NCBI GenBank assembly: GCA_001643675.2
Contig: LSRY02000047.1
Location: 62,001 to 126,000 of the forward strand
Direction: 5' to 3'
Origin: Monocercomonoides exilis
Lineage: Eukaryota; Preaxostyla; Oxymonadida; Polymastigidae
Length of the DNA: 64,000 bases
The notes beneath the pieces are model-generated. The model ran no database searches and was not told the origin of the DNA. It was given only the letters and a program-made list of their open reading frames with translations. The first letter of the stretch is position 1. The number at the start of each line of letters is the position of its first letter. Shown here piece after piece: positions 19,915 to 31,735 of this stretch. Both the position numbers and the translations under genes were made by a program.

Positions 19915-22900
19915 ATGAGTTCCTCATTTTTTAACATTTTTTCACGAGGAAAGCATCCAAAGAAACCAATTGGGGATCAGCCTTGTGCAACATTTGATGT
20001 TGTCAAGACAAATAGATACGGGAAAAGGCAAAAAAGGAATTTATGTTTCGCAGCTGATGGAGTGAGAAATATGGATGGTTCGAATGTCAAGTGGTTTATT
20101 GGAAAAGATGAAATTTTAGGATTCCATCGTGATGCACCAGGAAAGAATTCTTTTACGCTTACAACTATACAACGGATTCATTTTGATTCGCAAGATGCAG
20201 ATCAACTCGAAAAGATTTTTGAAACAATAAACAAATTTGATATAGGTAATGAAGAAATATCAAAAATGGTCTCAGAAAAAGCAGTTTGTGGCTTCATTCT
20301 TTTTGTTTATTTTTCAACTATTACAAAACAAATTAACATTTTTATAAAAATTTTGATTTTCGCGCTTCAGCCTGGACAGTCCTACGATGATGATGATGAA
20401 AATGCATTCGAATATAATGCTTTTGACGATGCAGAGGAGCAAATATCGTCTGAATCAAGCTTTGGAAACCAATCTTCAGGATCTCTTTCTATTTCACCTC
20501 ACTCGCATATCACATCACCTCCTTCTAGTTCAGCGAAGTCTGCAGGAGTTATTCCTCCCCCTCCAATATCTTTGTCGTTAAATCAAATGCATCAATTTGG
20601 CCTTAGCACAGGAACTGGTCCGGTTCCTACTGTCCCATCTGTATGATAGCTTTTAAAAATGATGTAATTTTTTATTTTATGATTTTGACAAAAACATCTC
20701 GATTCTTTTTACAATTTTATGAGAGGAGAATTGCATCGTGATTGCAAATTTGCAATCTTGATTTATTTGTTATGATTATGCTTTTATTTCACAATCAATT
20801 ACTCTCACATTTTTTTTTTTATTTTCACACAACATTTTTTTTCACTTTGTTGTTTTATTTTATTTTATTTTTTATTTTGTTATTCAATTGCCTTTCCTTC
20901 AGACGAGGCCATCTCCATTTGGCGGCAAAGCGCCCGGAAGCGGCAAAACCGGAGGCACTCTGCCTCAATCGGTGATGTCCTCCTACATGCTGATTCCTCC
21001 ACACGAAGCAGCACAAGCCGATGGCTCAGCGAGCCAAGGAGCAAATGCACCCCTCTCTGCTTTAGCATCTGCCCCAGGGCAAATGACCTCATCTTTGTCT
21101 TCTCCTTCCTCTTCTGCTTCTTCTTCTTCTTCTGCTTCTGCTTCTTCTTCCTCTCTTCAAGTGTCTGCACCTGTCCCGCCGTCTCTTCCTCCCCCTCGGC
21201 CAGATGTTCCGCTGGGCTTTTCCATCACTCCCTCTGCCAATACAGTCACCCTGTCACACTTCGATCTGCTTGCTGTTGTCGGAATGGGGTCTTTTGGGAA
21301 AGTGTGCAGAGATTGAGATGAGAAAGAGAGAAAGAGAAAGAGAGAAAGAAAAAAGAAAGAAAGGCATTTTGAATGAGCTTTAAATATATATAGGGGAGAA
21401 GCAATATCTCATGTTTTTTGAAAGATTTTCTGAGATGTTATTTGAAAAGAAAAAAGAAAAGGAAAGACAATTTCATGTTAAAATGATCATCTTTTTGATA
21501 CCTTTTATTCGTCTAATTGTTATTTTTTCAAAATCAATTGAAATCTTTTCCCAAATAAATACACATGATTCAATTTTTGCATATATCATTTTTGACTCCA
21601 TTCAATTTTTAGGTGTTCCAAGTGCGCTACAAGCACACCGGGCAGATATTTGCGATGAAGACGCTGCAGAAGAAGAAGATGAAGGAGAGGAAGCAAGAAA
21701 AACACACACTGACAGAAAGAACGATCCTTGCGCTGTTTTCATCGCCTGCCATCAGAGACGAAGAATTGGCTGATGATTGCAATGAAGACGAGTGGAAGAA
21801 GGAGGCAGGGGAAGGAGAGGGAGAGGGAGATGAGGAGGAAGAGGAAGAGGAGGAAGAAGAGAATGGGAAAGAGAATGAGCAAGAAAAGGAGCAGAAAAAG
21901 GATAAAGACGGAAATTCAGCTCAAAATGAAGAGGGACATTGCAACAGCAGCGGAGCTGATGAAGACAAAGAAGGGAAAGCCAGCAAACGCAAAGAGGAAG
22001 GCAAAAACGAGGAAGAAACAGAATCCAATGCAAATGCTGCCTCTGGAACAGCTGGAGTACAACGGAGCATATCCACTTCATCTGCTGCTTCGTCGTCTTC
22101 CACTTCTTCTGCATCTTCCTCCTCCTCCTCGTCCTCTTCTTCTTCTTCTTCCTCTTCTTCTTCTTCTCTCAAACGCACCTCCACTTCAGCGTTCCACCTG
22201 AACACAAACTTCACTTCCATCCCGTTCATCCCAAAACTTCACTTCGCTTTTCAAACACGCCGAAAGCTTTATGTCGTTATGGACTGGGCAAACGGCGGTG
22301 AACTCTTCTTCCACCTCAGACGGTTTGTGTATTTGTGTGCGACTCTTTATATTTCTTTTTCTTCCCTCTCCCTTTCTTTCTTGCTCTTTCTCTTTCTCTT
22401 CTCTCTCGTTCTCAATCTATTTATCTAAATTTGCTTTCATTCAGCTGAAGGAATGTTTATTTTTTTATGTTCGATTGAATTTTTTGCACATGTCTTTATT
22501 CCAATTTATTAATTTTCAATTATATCATGTTCTTTTTATCTCCCAAACACATTTATCTCATCTCTTTTCTTCTTTTCTTCTTTTCTTCTTTTCTTCTTTT
22601 CTTCTTTTCTTCTTTTCTTCTTTTCTTCTTTTCTTCTTTTCTTCTTTTCTTCTTTTCTTCTTTTCTTCTTTTCTTCTTTTCTTCTTTTCTTCTTTTCTTC
22701 TTTTCTTCTTTTCTTCTTTTCTTCTTTTCTTCTTTTCTTCTTTTCTTCTTTTCTTCTTTTCTTCTTTTCTTCTTTTCTTCTTTTCTTCTTTTCTTCTTTT
22801 CTTCTTTTCTTCTTTTCTTCTTTTCTTCTTTTCTTCTTTTCTTCTTTTCTTCTTTTCTTCTTTTCTTCTTTTCTTCTTTTCTTCTTTTCTTCTTTTCTTC

Positions 22901-24482
22901 TTTTCTTCTTTTCTTCTTTTCTTCTTTTCTTCTTTTCTTCTTTTCTTCTTTTCTTCTTTTCTTCTTTTCTTCTTTTCTTCTTTTCTTCTTTCTTCTTTCT
23001 TCTTCTTTATTCCCTTCCTATCAGAGCTGGCACCTTCCCTCTCTCGCTCTCTCTCTTCTACGTGGCTGAGCTTGCCCTCACACTCCACCACCTCCACTCT
23101 CAGAAGATTGTCTATCGCGATTTGAAACCAGAGAACATTTTAGTGCAGGAGAATGGGCATGTTATGCTGACAGACTTTGGCTTGGCGAAGATGGGGATAT
23201 CTGGAGTGGGGGGTGAGACAGCGAGGGAGAAGAAGAAGGAGAAAGAGAAGGAGAAAGAGAAAGAAAAAGAGAAAGATAAGGAGAATTCTGGTGCATCTAC
23301 ACAAAGTGGAGGAAAAGGAGGAGAAAGAGAGAGAGAAAGAGAAAAGGAGAAAGAGAAAGGAAGGAAGATTCAGACGCTGACGGGGCCTGGAATGATGAAA
23401 GGGATGATGAAGATTGAAGAGAAGGAGAACTGCACAGACACAGATCTAATTCCGACACTCACGTCTACTTTTTGTGGCACGCCAGAATATTTAGGTTTGG
23501 ATAAATGAATAAAATAATTGTGATTTTATGATTTATTTCAAATATTGTTTTTTTCGAACATTTGTTTGCTTATTTATTTTTGTATGTTTTCACTTATCAA
23601 CTGTGTTTATCTGACAAATCCTTTTTATAAATTCATTCTCATTTTATTTATTTATTTATTAATAATTTTTATTTTATTCAATACAAACAGCACCTGAAGT
23701 GATTCAAGGGCAGCCATATGGCACAGCAGTTGATTGGTGGGCGTTGGGCGTTCTCTTCTACGAGATGCTCGTTGGCCATCCACCTTTTTATTCATCAAAC
23801 AGGAACCAGCTGTACTGGAACACTCTGAATGTGTGATTGTGATTGCAATGATGTTTATGTTTTTGTTTTGATAGACATTAAATGGACATTTTTCTTTCCT
23901 TTTCTTTCAATTATTTTTGTTTTAATTTCAAAATTCATTTTTATCAACCATTTCTTTCGTATATTCCCTTTCATATTCTTCTCATTTACCGCCCTTCCTT
24001 TCCCATCTTCACAGTCTGCCCTCACCTTCCCCTCCTCCATCCCTTCCGTCGTCCAGAGCTTCATCTCCTCTCTGCTCTCGCGCAACCCCATCACCCGCCT
24101 CGGCTCAGGCCCCACGAGGGGAATGGAAGTGCTGTCACACCCGGTGTTTGCAGGGATCGACTGGGACAAGCTGCGGAAGCTGATGATTGCTCCGCCGTTT
24201 AAGCCGAATCTGAAGCTGGGCGTGATGGACATGTCAAACATTGACACGGCTTTCTTGTCGGAGCCTCCAATTGACTCGCCTGGGCCGGAGTTTGCGTCGG
24301 ATGCAGAGGCAGAAGAGGTGGAGAGAGAATTCGAAGGGTTTGACTACAACGAGGAGATGGTGCAGGAGGAGTGGGAGAAGGAGATCAAGGAGATGAAGGA
24401 GCAGAGGAGGAAGGAGAGGGAGAGGGAGAGAATCGAATGGGAGAGGAAGAAAAAGGAGGGGAAGACGAAAAAGACTGGGTAA
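19915..24482 (+). CDS. Akt/PKB-like AGC protein kinase with N-terminal PH-like domain
   Basis: Model join(19915..20283, 20371..20640, 20903..21301, 21613..22322, 23025..23494, 23691..23830, 24015..24482), 941 residues, all phases consistent. The N-terminus (about 20-110) looks PH-like ([13 protein letters not shown]...[10 protein letters not shown]). A Ser/Pro-rich linker follows. Kinase motifs: [18 protein letters not shown] (Lys), HTLTERTIL (alpha-C Glu), [65 protein letters not shown], then the C-tail APPFKPNL and hydrophobic motif FEGFDYN. Two charged low-complexity inserts are unusual. One of about 150 residues lies between alpha-C and beta-4 (poly-Glu then poly-Ser), and one of about 80 lies between DFG and the activation-loop Thr. 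The hydrophobic-motif phosphosite is Asp. All catalytic residues are present, so it should be active. Akt-like is favoured over PKA or S6K by the NGGELFFHL and HTLTE stretches. Confidence 0.88.
22562..22998. repeat. (TTTTCTTC)n satellite in intron 4 of the Akt-like kinase
   Basis: About 54 near-perfect tandem copies of an 8-base all-pyrimidine unit, roughly 437 bp. It lies inside the 702-nt intron 22323..23024 (donor GTTTGT, acceptor CAG). Because 8 is not a multiple of 3, it cannot be a coding repeat of constant sequence. Confidence 0.95.
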
Positions 24483-24705
24483 TATGGTGTTTTCTTCTAA
24501 TACTCTGAGAAAATCTAATTGTTTAATTACAAAATATTCTGTTATGATAAAAGAAGAAGAAAACCATATTGTTTGCGTAATATTCTATCTGAGCAATTTT
24601 TTTGCATTGATGGCTTATAAATGCATCTATTGGAGCATTTGATGATCAAACATGAAGAGATTTTATGGTTTGTCATTCTTCTATGCTTTGTCTTCTTTGA
24701 TGCAT

Positions 24706-24895
24706 TCTTCTTCTTCTTCTTCTTCTTCTTCTTCTTTCTTCAATAGTCTAGCTTACTCCTTCATTATTGTAATCATTATCTTCTTCTTCTTCTTCTTCTT
24801 CTTCTTCTTCTTCTTCTTCTTCTTCTTCTTCTTCTTCTTCTTCTTCTTCTTCTTCTTCTTCTTCTTCTTCTTCTACTTCTACTTCTTCTTCTTCA
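24706..24895. repeat. (TTC)n microsatellites
   Basis: Two blocks of about 10 and 38 TTC units, the second with two TAC interruptions, lie about 220 bp downstream of the kinase stop codon. Confidence 0.95.
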
Positions 24896-26670
24896 AATGT
24901 ATATTTTCCCTTTCTGCAAAGGTCAACTGTGTTATGTTTGCGTTCTCCTTTGTTCTTCTGCCCCATCCAATAAAATCATCCTTTTTTTTTTATGTTCAAT
25001 CTATTTTGCGATGAAATTTCGCAACGGGACTTTCGAAATGATCATGTTTGATAGCATCGCCAAAGGTTTTTTTATTTTTTTGACAGAAAACAAAAAAAAG
25101 GTGAAGAAAAAGTTATCAAACAAGGAAAAAAAAAAGGAAATGTGCTTCGAGTTGTGTGATTCGTTTTGTGTTATTTGCGTTTTTATTTTTTTATTTTGAT
25201 TTTTAATTTTTTTCGAGTGAGATTCATTGAACCAAGAATGGAAGAGAAACCAAATAAAAGATGTCTGTTTCATATTCTTTTTTGTTGAATGTTTTGATCT
25301 TATGACTTTATCATTTTTGGTTTATGTTTGTTTATGTTTGTTTTGTCTGTTTGCTTCCTTCCATTTTAAAAAGAGGATGAAGTCTGCGAAGATAGAAAAT
25401 GCAAGCCTTGTTTCTTGTGTGACGATTTTCATATCGCTCGCTGCTTCTTCAGTTTCTCTTTGCTTGACTTTCTTTCAAACCATCGTCGCAAAATGAAAGT
25501 GAAAGCATTTTTTGTTATGTTTTCTATTATTTATTTATTTTATTTATTTTATTTTTATTTTTATTTTTATTTTATTTATTTTTCTGTTCTTTTCTGTTCT
25601 TGTTTCAATGTGAAAATATTATAATCTGTCTGATGAACACACATGCTTCATCAGGCTCTTCTAAGCATGTTTTTTTTTTTTTCTGTGATTCTGTTTCTTT
25701 CTTCATCAAATTGTTGATTTCATTCTTCTCTTTTCTTGCGATTATTCTTTCGTTTTGTTCTTTTTATATATTATTTTTGATTGATTGATTGATTTTTTTC
25801 TTTCTTTATTGTTAGTTTTGTCTTCTTCCATTCAATTCCACTGTAATGATTCCTGTTATACGTCTCTTTCTTGCTTAGCTGATCCGTCACTGTTTTGTTG
25901 GAATAATCTTTGTCCTTCACAATGTTATTTTTCTGTTTGCTTTTTCTGTTCTGTTTTTATTGGACATCTCATTTTGTCAAGTTCGAGATGCGATTTGATT
26001 GCTCTCAACATGAAGGTTTTATTACATTTTGTTAAAGAAAAAATAAATAAATTGAGTTTCATCAGTTGACAATGATAAACAGAGAGGTGGGTGGATGATA
26101 TCTTTAAAAACAAAATAAAACATTATTATTCTTTGCTTTGACATATCCAGTGAACTAAGATGCTTCAAGAAATCTGAAAGTTATAAAAAATGCTAATTTG
26201 ATAACAAAATTGGATTATTGCAATCAAAATTGAAATGACTGAAAGCTTCTCAACTGAAAATCAGAAAATGAATTGAAAAAGAAAAAGAAAAACAATACAA
26301 AATTATAATAAATGTGACACAGAATTCGAAATATGAGGAAAAAAAGTAAGGAAAATACCAAAAAAAAAAAAAAAAAAAACTTAAATGTTCCACAAAGTTC
26401 AAAAAGAATTTGCTTCAACAAAACAACTGTCTAACAACATAAAACCGCAGATATTTCAAGACTTTTCTTTAAAAAAGAGAAATTGTAACAAAATAAACAG
26501 AACAATTTGAATGAAAGTGAAGCTCCACTCATTCCATTCTCGGTCGATAAAAAGAATACAAAAAAGATAAAAACATCAGAAAACATAAGGTCTTCAAGCA
26601 TATCACAGTATCAAATAGTGAACAAGTAAACAGAAAACATAGGGAATGGTGGAGTATCCATTGGAGAATA

Positions 26671-26840
26671 GAGAAGAGAAGAGAAGAGAAGAGAAGAGAA
26701 GAGAAGAGAAGAGAAGAGAAGAGAAGAGAAGAGAAGAGAAGAGAAGAGAAGAGAAGAGAAGAGAAGAGAAGAGAAGAGAAGAGAAGAGAAGAGAAGAGAA
26801 GAGAAGAGAAGAGAAGAGAAGAGAAGAGAAGAGAAGAGAA
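26671..26840. repeat. (GAGAA)n satellite
   Basis: 34 copies of a 5-base all-purine unit (170 bp), essentially perfect. Confidence 0.95.
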
Positions 26841-27352
26841 AAGGAAAGCTCGAGATCAAACTAACATGAGCATTAGACGATTTATCGAGATTAAACATTT
26901 CAACATTAACGAGATTCACCAACAAGAAAGATTTCAGAGAAAAAAATGCAATAATTTTAGAAAATTTGAAAATATGTCTCAAATAAAAAGAAAGATTAAA
27001 GAAAAAGAAAAAAGAAAGAAAAGAAAAGAAAAGAAAAGAAAAAAGAAAGAAACATCAACAAAACTTTTAAAAAAGTATTCAAAATAATCCAAATGAAATA
27101 TTCAAAAAGATGAGACAAAATAATACTTACATAAAAAAAATTGAACAAGGAACAAAAGGTAAAGCTTTACCTTCACAAATGAAGAAGAGGAAGAGAAAGT
27201 GGAAGAGAAAGAGGAGGAGGAAGAATAAGAAGAAAAGATTATGAAAATTCATTGAAAATGGAGATTTAGAAGCAAATGACAATAATGAATTCATTAAAAC
27301 TTAGCTTTTTTTTGGAAAAAAAATGAAAAATGTAGTTATTTTTTTTTTAAGT

Positions 27353-29828
27353 TCAGATGTTTGAGAACTGTGGCAGTGTCCATCCAATCAGACTCATCAA
27401 ACACATCATTGCCTTGTCACACTCCATCATGAGAAACAGATCTCGTTCGCCTGAACATTCAACGGAATCAATGGGAAATAAAAAGAGATAATTATTATAA
27501 AGAAAAAAAAAAGTCAAGGAAATAAAAAGAGACAGAAAAAAAGAAAGAAATGCAATTTAAAAAACGAATGAACGAACGAAAAGCCAATTTCATTCGACAA
27601 TTATTCATTTTAATAAGCAGTCAAATAAATAAAATAGAAGAAATAATAAACAAACTGCTTCGAAAGTGCTTTGTCTGCTTTTGTGAATGTCCAGAAGAGC
27701 TATTCTGTGAAGCAGAAGACAGAGAAGAAGAAGAAGGGGAAGAAATGTTATGCTGTGAAGAAGACGAATTGGAAGAATTTAGCTGAATGTCTGATGAAGA
27801 TGAGGAATGAGGAGAAGAAGAGACAGAAGAAGAAGAGGAGGAGGAGGAAGAAGAAGAAGAAACATTCATTTGTGCTGATTGCTCAGTCACAGGCACAGTC
27901 TCCTGCTGTTTTTGCGTGTTTATCGAGCCAAATGACAAAAATGAAGGACTCTTCTCATTTGTTGCACTGGGAGATATAGAAACTGAATTGCAAGAAGAAG
28001 AAGAAGAAGAAGAAGAAGAAGAAGAACAAGTAGAAGAAGAAGGTGACTGCGACTGTGAAGAAGGCGGAGAGGGTGACGGAGAAGGTGAATAATCTCCGAA
28101 ATACGCCAGCGCCGGAAACTGAGACGCAGATGCTGGGTCAAAACCAGAACTTGAACTTGAATTTGAGACAGGCGACGAGCTCTTCCCCTTCGCAAAGGGC
28201 GACAGCGCACGAGGGATCTCCATTCCTTTCTTCAGCAGCGCAAAGAGCAGGCGGAAGTCAAATGGAAACACCGTCCAGTTCTCGCTGCTCGCGTCTGGGC
28301 CGAACAGATGCTCCCTCAGCGCATCCATCACGTCCCTTCCTGCGCCGATGTCGCTCCCGGCAACTGCAATGCGCCACTTCATCCGCATCTTCCGCTTCGC
28401 AGCCTCGCTCCGCCGCCGCAGCTGCTTCTGAAGCAGACGCAGTTCGCTCAGTCTGGGAGATGTGTGTGACGTGCTGGAATGAAGATGTTCTGTGGAATCA
28501 GAATGTTTTTGCTGTTCAGAGTGAAATGTGCTCGTGTGGATGGACAGTTTATCTTTCTTTGAATAGCTTTTTGAAGATGCTTTGGAATTGTCATTGGAAT
28601 AATCACGGCTTCCTTTTCCACTTCCATCTTTGCCTTTATTCAATGCATCCTCATTTTCTTTCTGAATATCTCCGTCTATTTCACTTTTTCCTTCCTCTCT
28701 ATTTTCGTCCCCTCTTTCAGCTTTCAAATCGTCGCCTGCATTTTCCTCCATCTCATTCAAGCTTAGCAGCTCCATATGCATCTCCCCTTCCTCGTCCTCT
28801 GCCGCCATCTCAAACAACGTCGGGATGTCTTGCACATCCCTGTTCATCTCGTCAATCACCTCCATCGGCTGCGCATCTGTCGAAATGATCACCCTCGGAG
28901 TGGTGCTCGGCACAAGCGACGGAAACGTGTTGAACGGATACACCTTCAGCGATGTCCCCATCACAAACAGCAGATCGCATTCTTCCAAATCCTTCGCACA
29001 CAGCTGCTGGCACCGCTGCGGAATCGGCTCTCCGAAAAAGACTAGGTCGGGCTTCATCTGCGTTTTGCACAGCGGACACCGTGGGCCTTCGTCATTGTCA
29101 TTCTCTTTCATAATCTGGTCAAGAATTTTTTCTCCATTTTTTTCAACAAAGCAGCACTTTGGATTGATGCAGTGTGCAGTCTTAAAAGATCCATGCACTT
29201 CAACTATCTTTTCTTCTGGAATGCCTGCTTTGCTTTCGAGTCCATCAACATTTTGAGTATATATCCTCCTCAAAATTCCTTTATCATTAAAAAGTTTCAA
29301 CATTTGATGTGTAAATGTTGGCTTAAGCGAAGATAAATCAAAAAATTTGCGAAGGCACGCATAAAATGGTTTTGGGTCTTCAGAAAAATAACTAAGAAAA
29401 AGAAATAATTGTTGAATTTATTTTTTCAAATGATTTTCAAACTTAACGTCAAATATTGCATATGGATTTGGGAGTTTTGTAAATAGTGGATTGTTATCTT
29501 GTGCAAGTTGATAAAACAATCCGGTTCCAGGAGAGCGAAAGTCAGGAAGGATTGAAGACGAAACACCTGCTCCCATCAAAACAACAATATTGTGATATTT
29601 CTCTGATTCGAGTCCATCTGCAACTTCTTCTAATGTTACCTTTTTTATGGGAAATTTTGAATATGGTAAAAACATGCGATGGAGCTCATTAACAGAAGGA
29701 AAAGTTCGAAGTCTAAATCGCTTTGAAAAAACGACTGAAAGGATAATGCAGATTGAAAAACAGCACCAAATTGTAGCTCCAAAAGCGTTGTTTGGATCTA
29801 GAATTTCAAATAAATTTTTTAAGTGCAT
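27353..29828 (-). CDS. Sirtuin (Sir2 family NAD-dependent deacylase) with N-terminal membrane helix and Ser-rich tail
   Basis: Model complement(join(27353..27450, 27656..29391, 29443..29828)), 739 residues. Sirtuin motifs: GAGVSSSILPDFRSPGTGLF, YAIFDVNYF at the first splice, TQNVDGLE, catalytic His in VEVHGS, zinc ligands CINPKC and CPLC, KPDLVFFGE, and VMGTSLKVYPFN. NAD and zinc sites are intact, so it should be active. Before the domain a hydrophobic helix (about residues 17-36, ATIWCCFSICIILSVVF) suggests membrane anchoring, unusual for sirtuins. About 320 residues rich in Ser, Glu and Lys follow the domain. The last small exon (LFLMMECDKAMMCLMSLIGW) is joined through a GTTTGT donor and a TTCAG acceptor in phase. 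Otherwise the frame would stop at 27621. The 51-nt first intron restores YFSEDPKPFY. Substrate unknown. Confidence 0.87.
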
Positions 29829-30101
29829 ATACTCGTCAAAAGACAAGTAAAACAAAAATGTGAGTAATTTGTTATGGAAAAATAAATTTTCAAATCATAC
29901 AAAAAAAAAATATCAAAATCACATAAAAATAATAAACTTTGATTTGCGTTTGATCAAGTACACAATGTTGAAACGATTATCATTTATATCAAAAGTTTTT
30001 TGATGTTTATTCTGTCGGAAAAAAAATCGAATGATTTTTCAGATCAAACTTGATAATTGTTTGAGGAGATTTGTTGTGGTGCGGTATATTGCATCTAACA
30101 T

Positions 30102-30767
30102 ATGGGAACGATTGTTAACGATATTTCACTAAATTCCTTTGGAGAAATGGAAAGAATTAAAATTGAACTCAAACGAGAAATCATCGAGAAATCAGCTTTG
30201 GTACCTTGCATGTATTTTATCAGCAATCCGCAATTGCCTTCACAACAATTTCTTGAAAAATCCTCGTTTTTTATTGCAAATATATTTCTTCAGACGTTGT
30301 ATTCCGTTGAGAGTTGCACCAAAGTCATTTCATCAGATGAACGAATGGAACCAGCAGAACAACTCATCGCACCAGAAACCATAAGCGTGTTTTCTGAGCA
30401 AATTCTTGACTTTTTCACATTTACACAACAGTATGCGCGAATGACTGTTGCTGAGATTATACACGCAGTGTCACTTTTTCAAGATCTTATGGATAGTCAA
30501 ACGAATGAAAATGAAGGAGAAAACGACTGCTTTATAAAACTTGACTTACTGGGAACATTGTTGATGATTAGTCTTCTTCTCTCTGTAAAATTTAATCGAG
30601 ATCATCCACTGAATAATAAGTGGTGGGCTGATGCTGTTGGAGTACCTCTCTCTGTTGTGAATGAATCTGAAATAGCTTATTTTTGTAGGATTCATTACAC
30701 TTGTTCAATTGATGAACACAAGGCAACTGATCTCTTGTATACAATTTTGAATTTTAAAATTATATGA
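30102..30767 (+). CDS. PHO80-type (Cyclin PF08613-like) cyclin
   Basis: Single exon, 221 residues from the ATG at 30102. The cyclin box is recognised from TVAEIIHAVSLFQDLMD followed by a helix LGTLLMISLLLSVKFNRDHP and then LNNKWWADAVGVPLSVVNES. That order (LLLxxKFxxD...NNxxWAxxxGVxLxxLNxxE) is the PHO80/cyclin U/P pattern. These cyclins bind small cyclin-dependent kinases such as Pho85. An N-terminal extension of about 100 residues shows no motif. The gene is divergent from the sirtuin, with 273 bp between the starts, which must hold both promoters. I cannot name the kinase partner. Confidence 0.75.
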   Translation: MGTIVNDISLNSFGEMERIKIELKREIIEKSALVPCMYFISNPQLPSQQFLEKSSFFIANIFLQTLYSVESCTKVISSDERMEPAEQLIAPETISVFSEQILDFFTFTQQYARMTVAEIIHAVSLFQDLMDSQTNENEGENDCFIKLDLLGTLLMISLLLSVKFNRDHPLNNKWWADAVGVPLSVVNESEIAYFCRIHYTCSIDEHKATDLLYTILNFKII

Positions 30768-31735
30768 TTTTTTTTTTCATAAATATTGTAAACTTTTATA
30801 AATTTTCAGTTAAATTTTGTTTAAGAAAATGCACGGAGTTGTTGCATTTATATGAGTAATTCTTATTACTTTTTAATTATTTCTGTGTAAATTACGCTTT
30901 TTATTTTTGTTTTGTTTCCTTTTATTTTTTGTTGGTCTTTTTTTTGATCGGAGTTTTGATCAAATTTTTGTAAATTTAGCTTCATATTACGTTCTGAACA
31001 GAAGTGTACATGAAGTAATTTTATATATATATATTTATTGTTAAGACAGTATGTACAGTTTTCATTTGGTATAAAATTATTTTGTGGTATGTATTAAAAG
31101 AGAGAACTTTTTGTTCATTTTTCTTTTCTGTTTTTATTTCAAAAAACTACAGGAATAGAGAATTGACTATGAATAAAACATATCTTTAAAAAAATAAGCA
31201 ACTGAATATTTTAATTTTCTTGTTCGTTTTACGCAAAAAGATTACAACTTCACAGATGAATGGGAATATTATTTTCATATTGAAAAAAAGAGAGATAGAG
31301 TAGAGGGAGAAAAATGAAACTTCAGAAATGAAAAAACTTAGTCATTAGCCATGTTTGGTGAATGATAAATATTATTCAGAATTGAAATGCAAGATTCTTA
31401 TCGAAATGTCCAAAGGAAAATGAAGATTTTCATTTGCAGAAGTGTTTTGTCATTTCTCGGAATATTACAAAAAACGTAAATAAAATATGTATAAAAGCCA
31501 AGTATCACAAAGATAAATACAAAAATGTGATAAAAAATCAAGAGTTTCATTTGACTTTACTGTTATAAAGAAATACACCAACTTAAAGTCTGAGCAAAAA
31601 CATCAAAAATTATGAAGAATTAGAAAAGGCTTTTTTTTTATCACTTACCCAATTAATTCTGTAACACTTATAAAATCACAGATACAGAAAATAATTTGCG
31701 AAACATAAGAATAATCGACGTCTATAGTATCGCTC
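30768..31735. other. Intergenic
   Basis: AT-rich spacer of about 970 bp between convergent genes, with short AT runs near 31,021. No coding signal seen. Confidence 0.6.

Larger units (their letters stand above)
24483..27352. other. Gene-poor intergenic region
   Basis: Almost 2.9 kb between the convergent 3' ends of the kinase and the sirtuin. It contains Phe- and Ser-rich open frames made by TTC/TTT runs, poly-A and poly-T tracts, (TTC)n and (GAGAA)n satellites. Frames around 25,230-26,070 lack ATG starts and family motifs. I call no gene here. Confidence 0.6.

Noticed and set aside
22271-23125. Phe/Leu/Ser-rich frame across the octamer satellite
   Set aside because: The repeat is open in several frames because it lacks stop triplets. 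The kinase exon join requires this to be intron.
24652-26069. Ser-, Phe- and Cys-rich frames downstream of the Akt-like kinase
   Set aside because: Made of TTC and TTT runs, mostly without ATG starts, with no recognisable domain.
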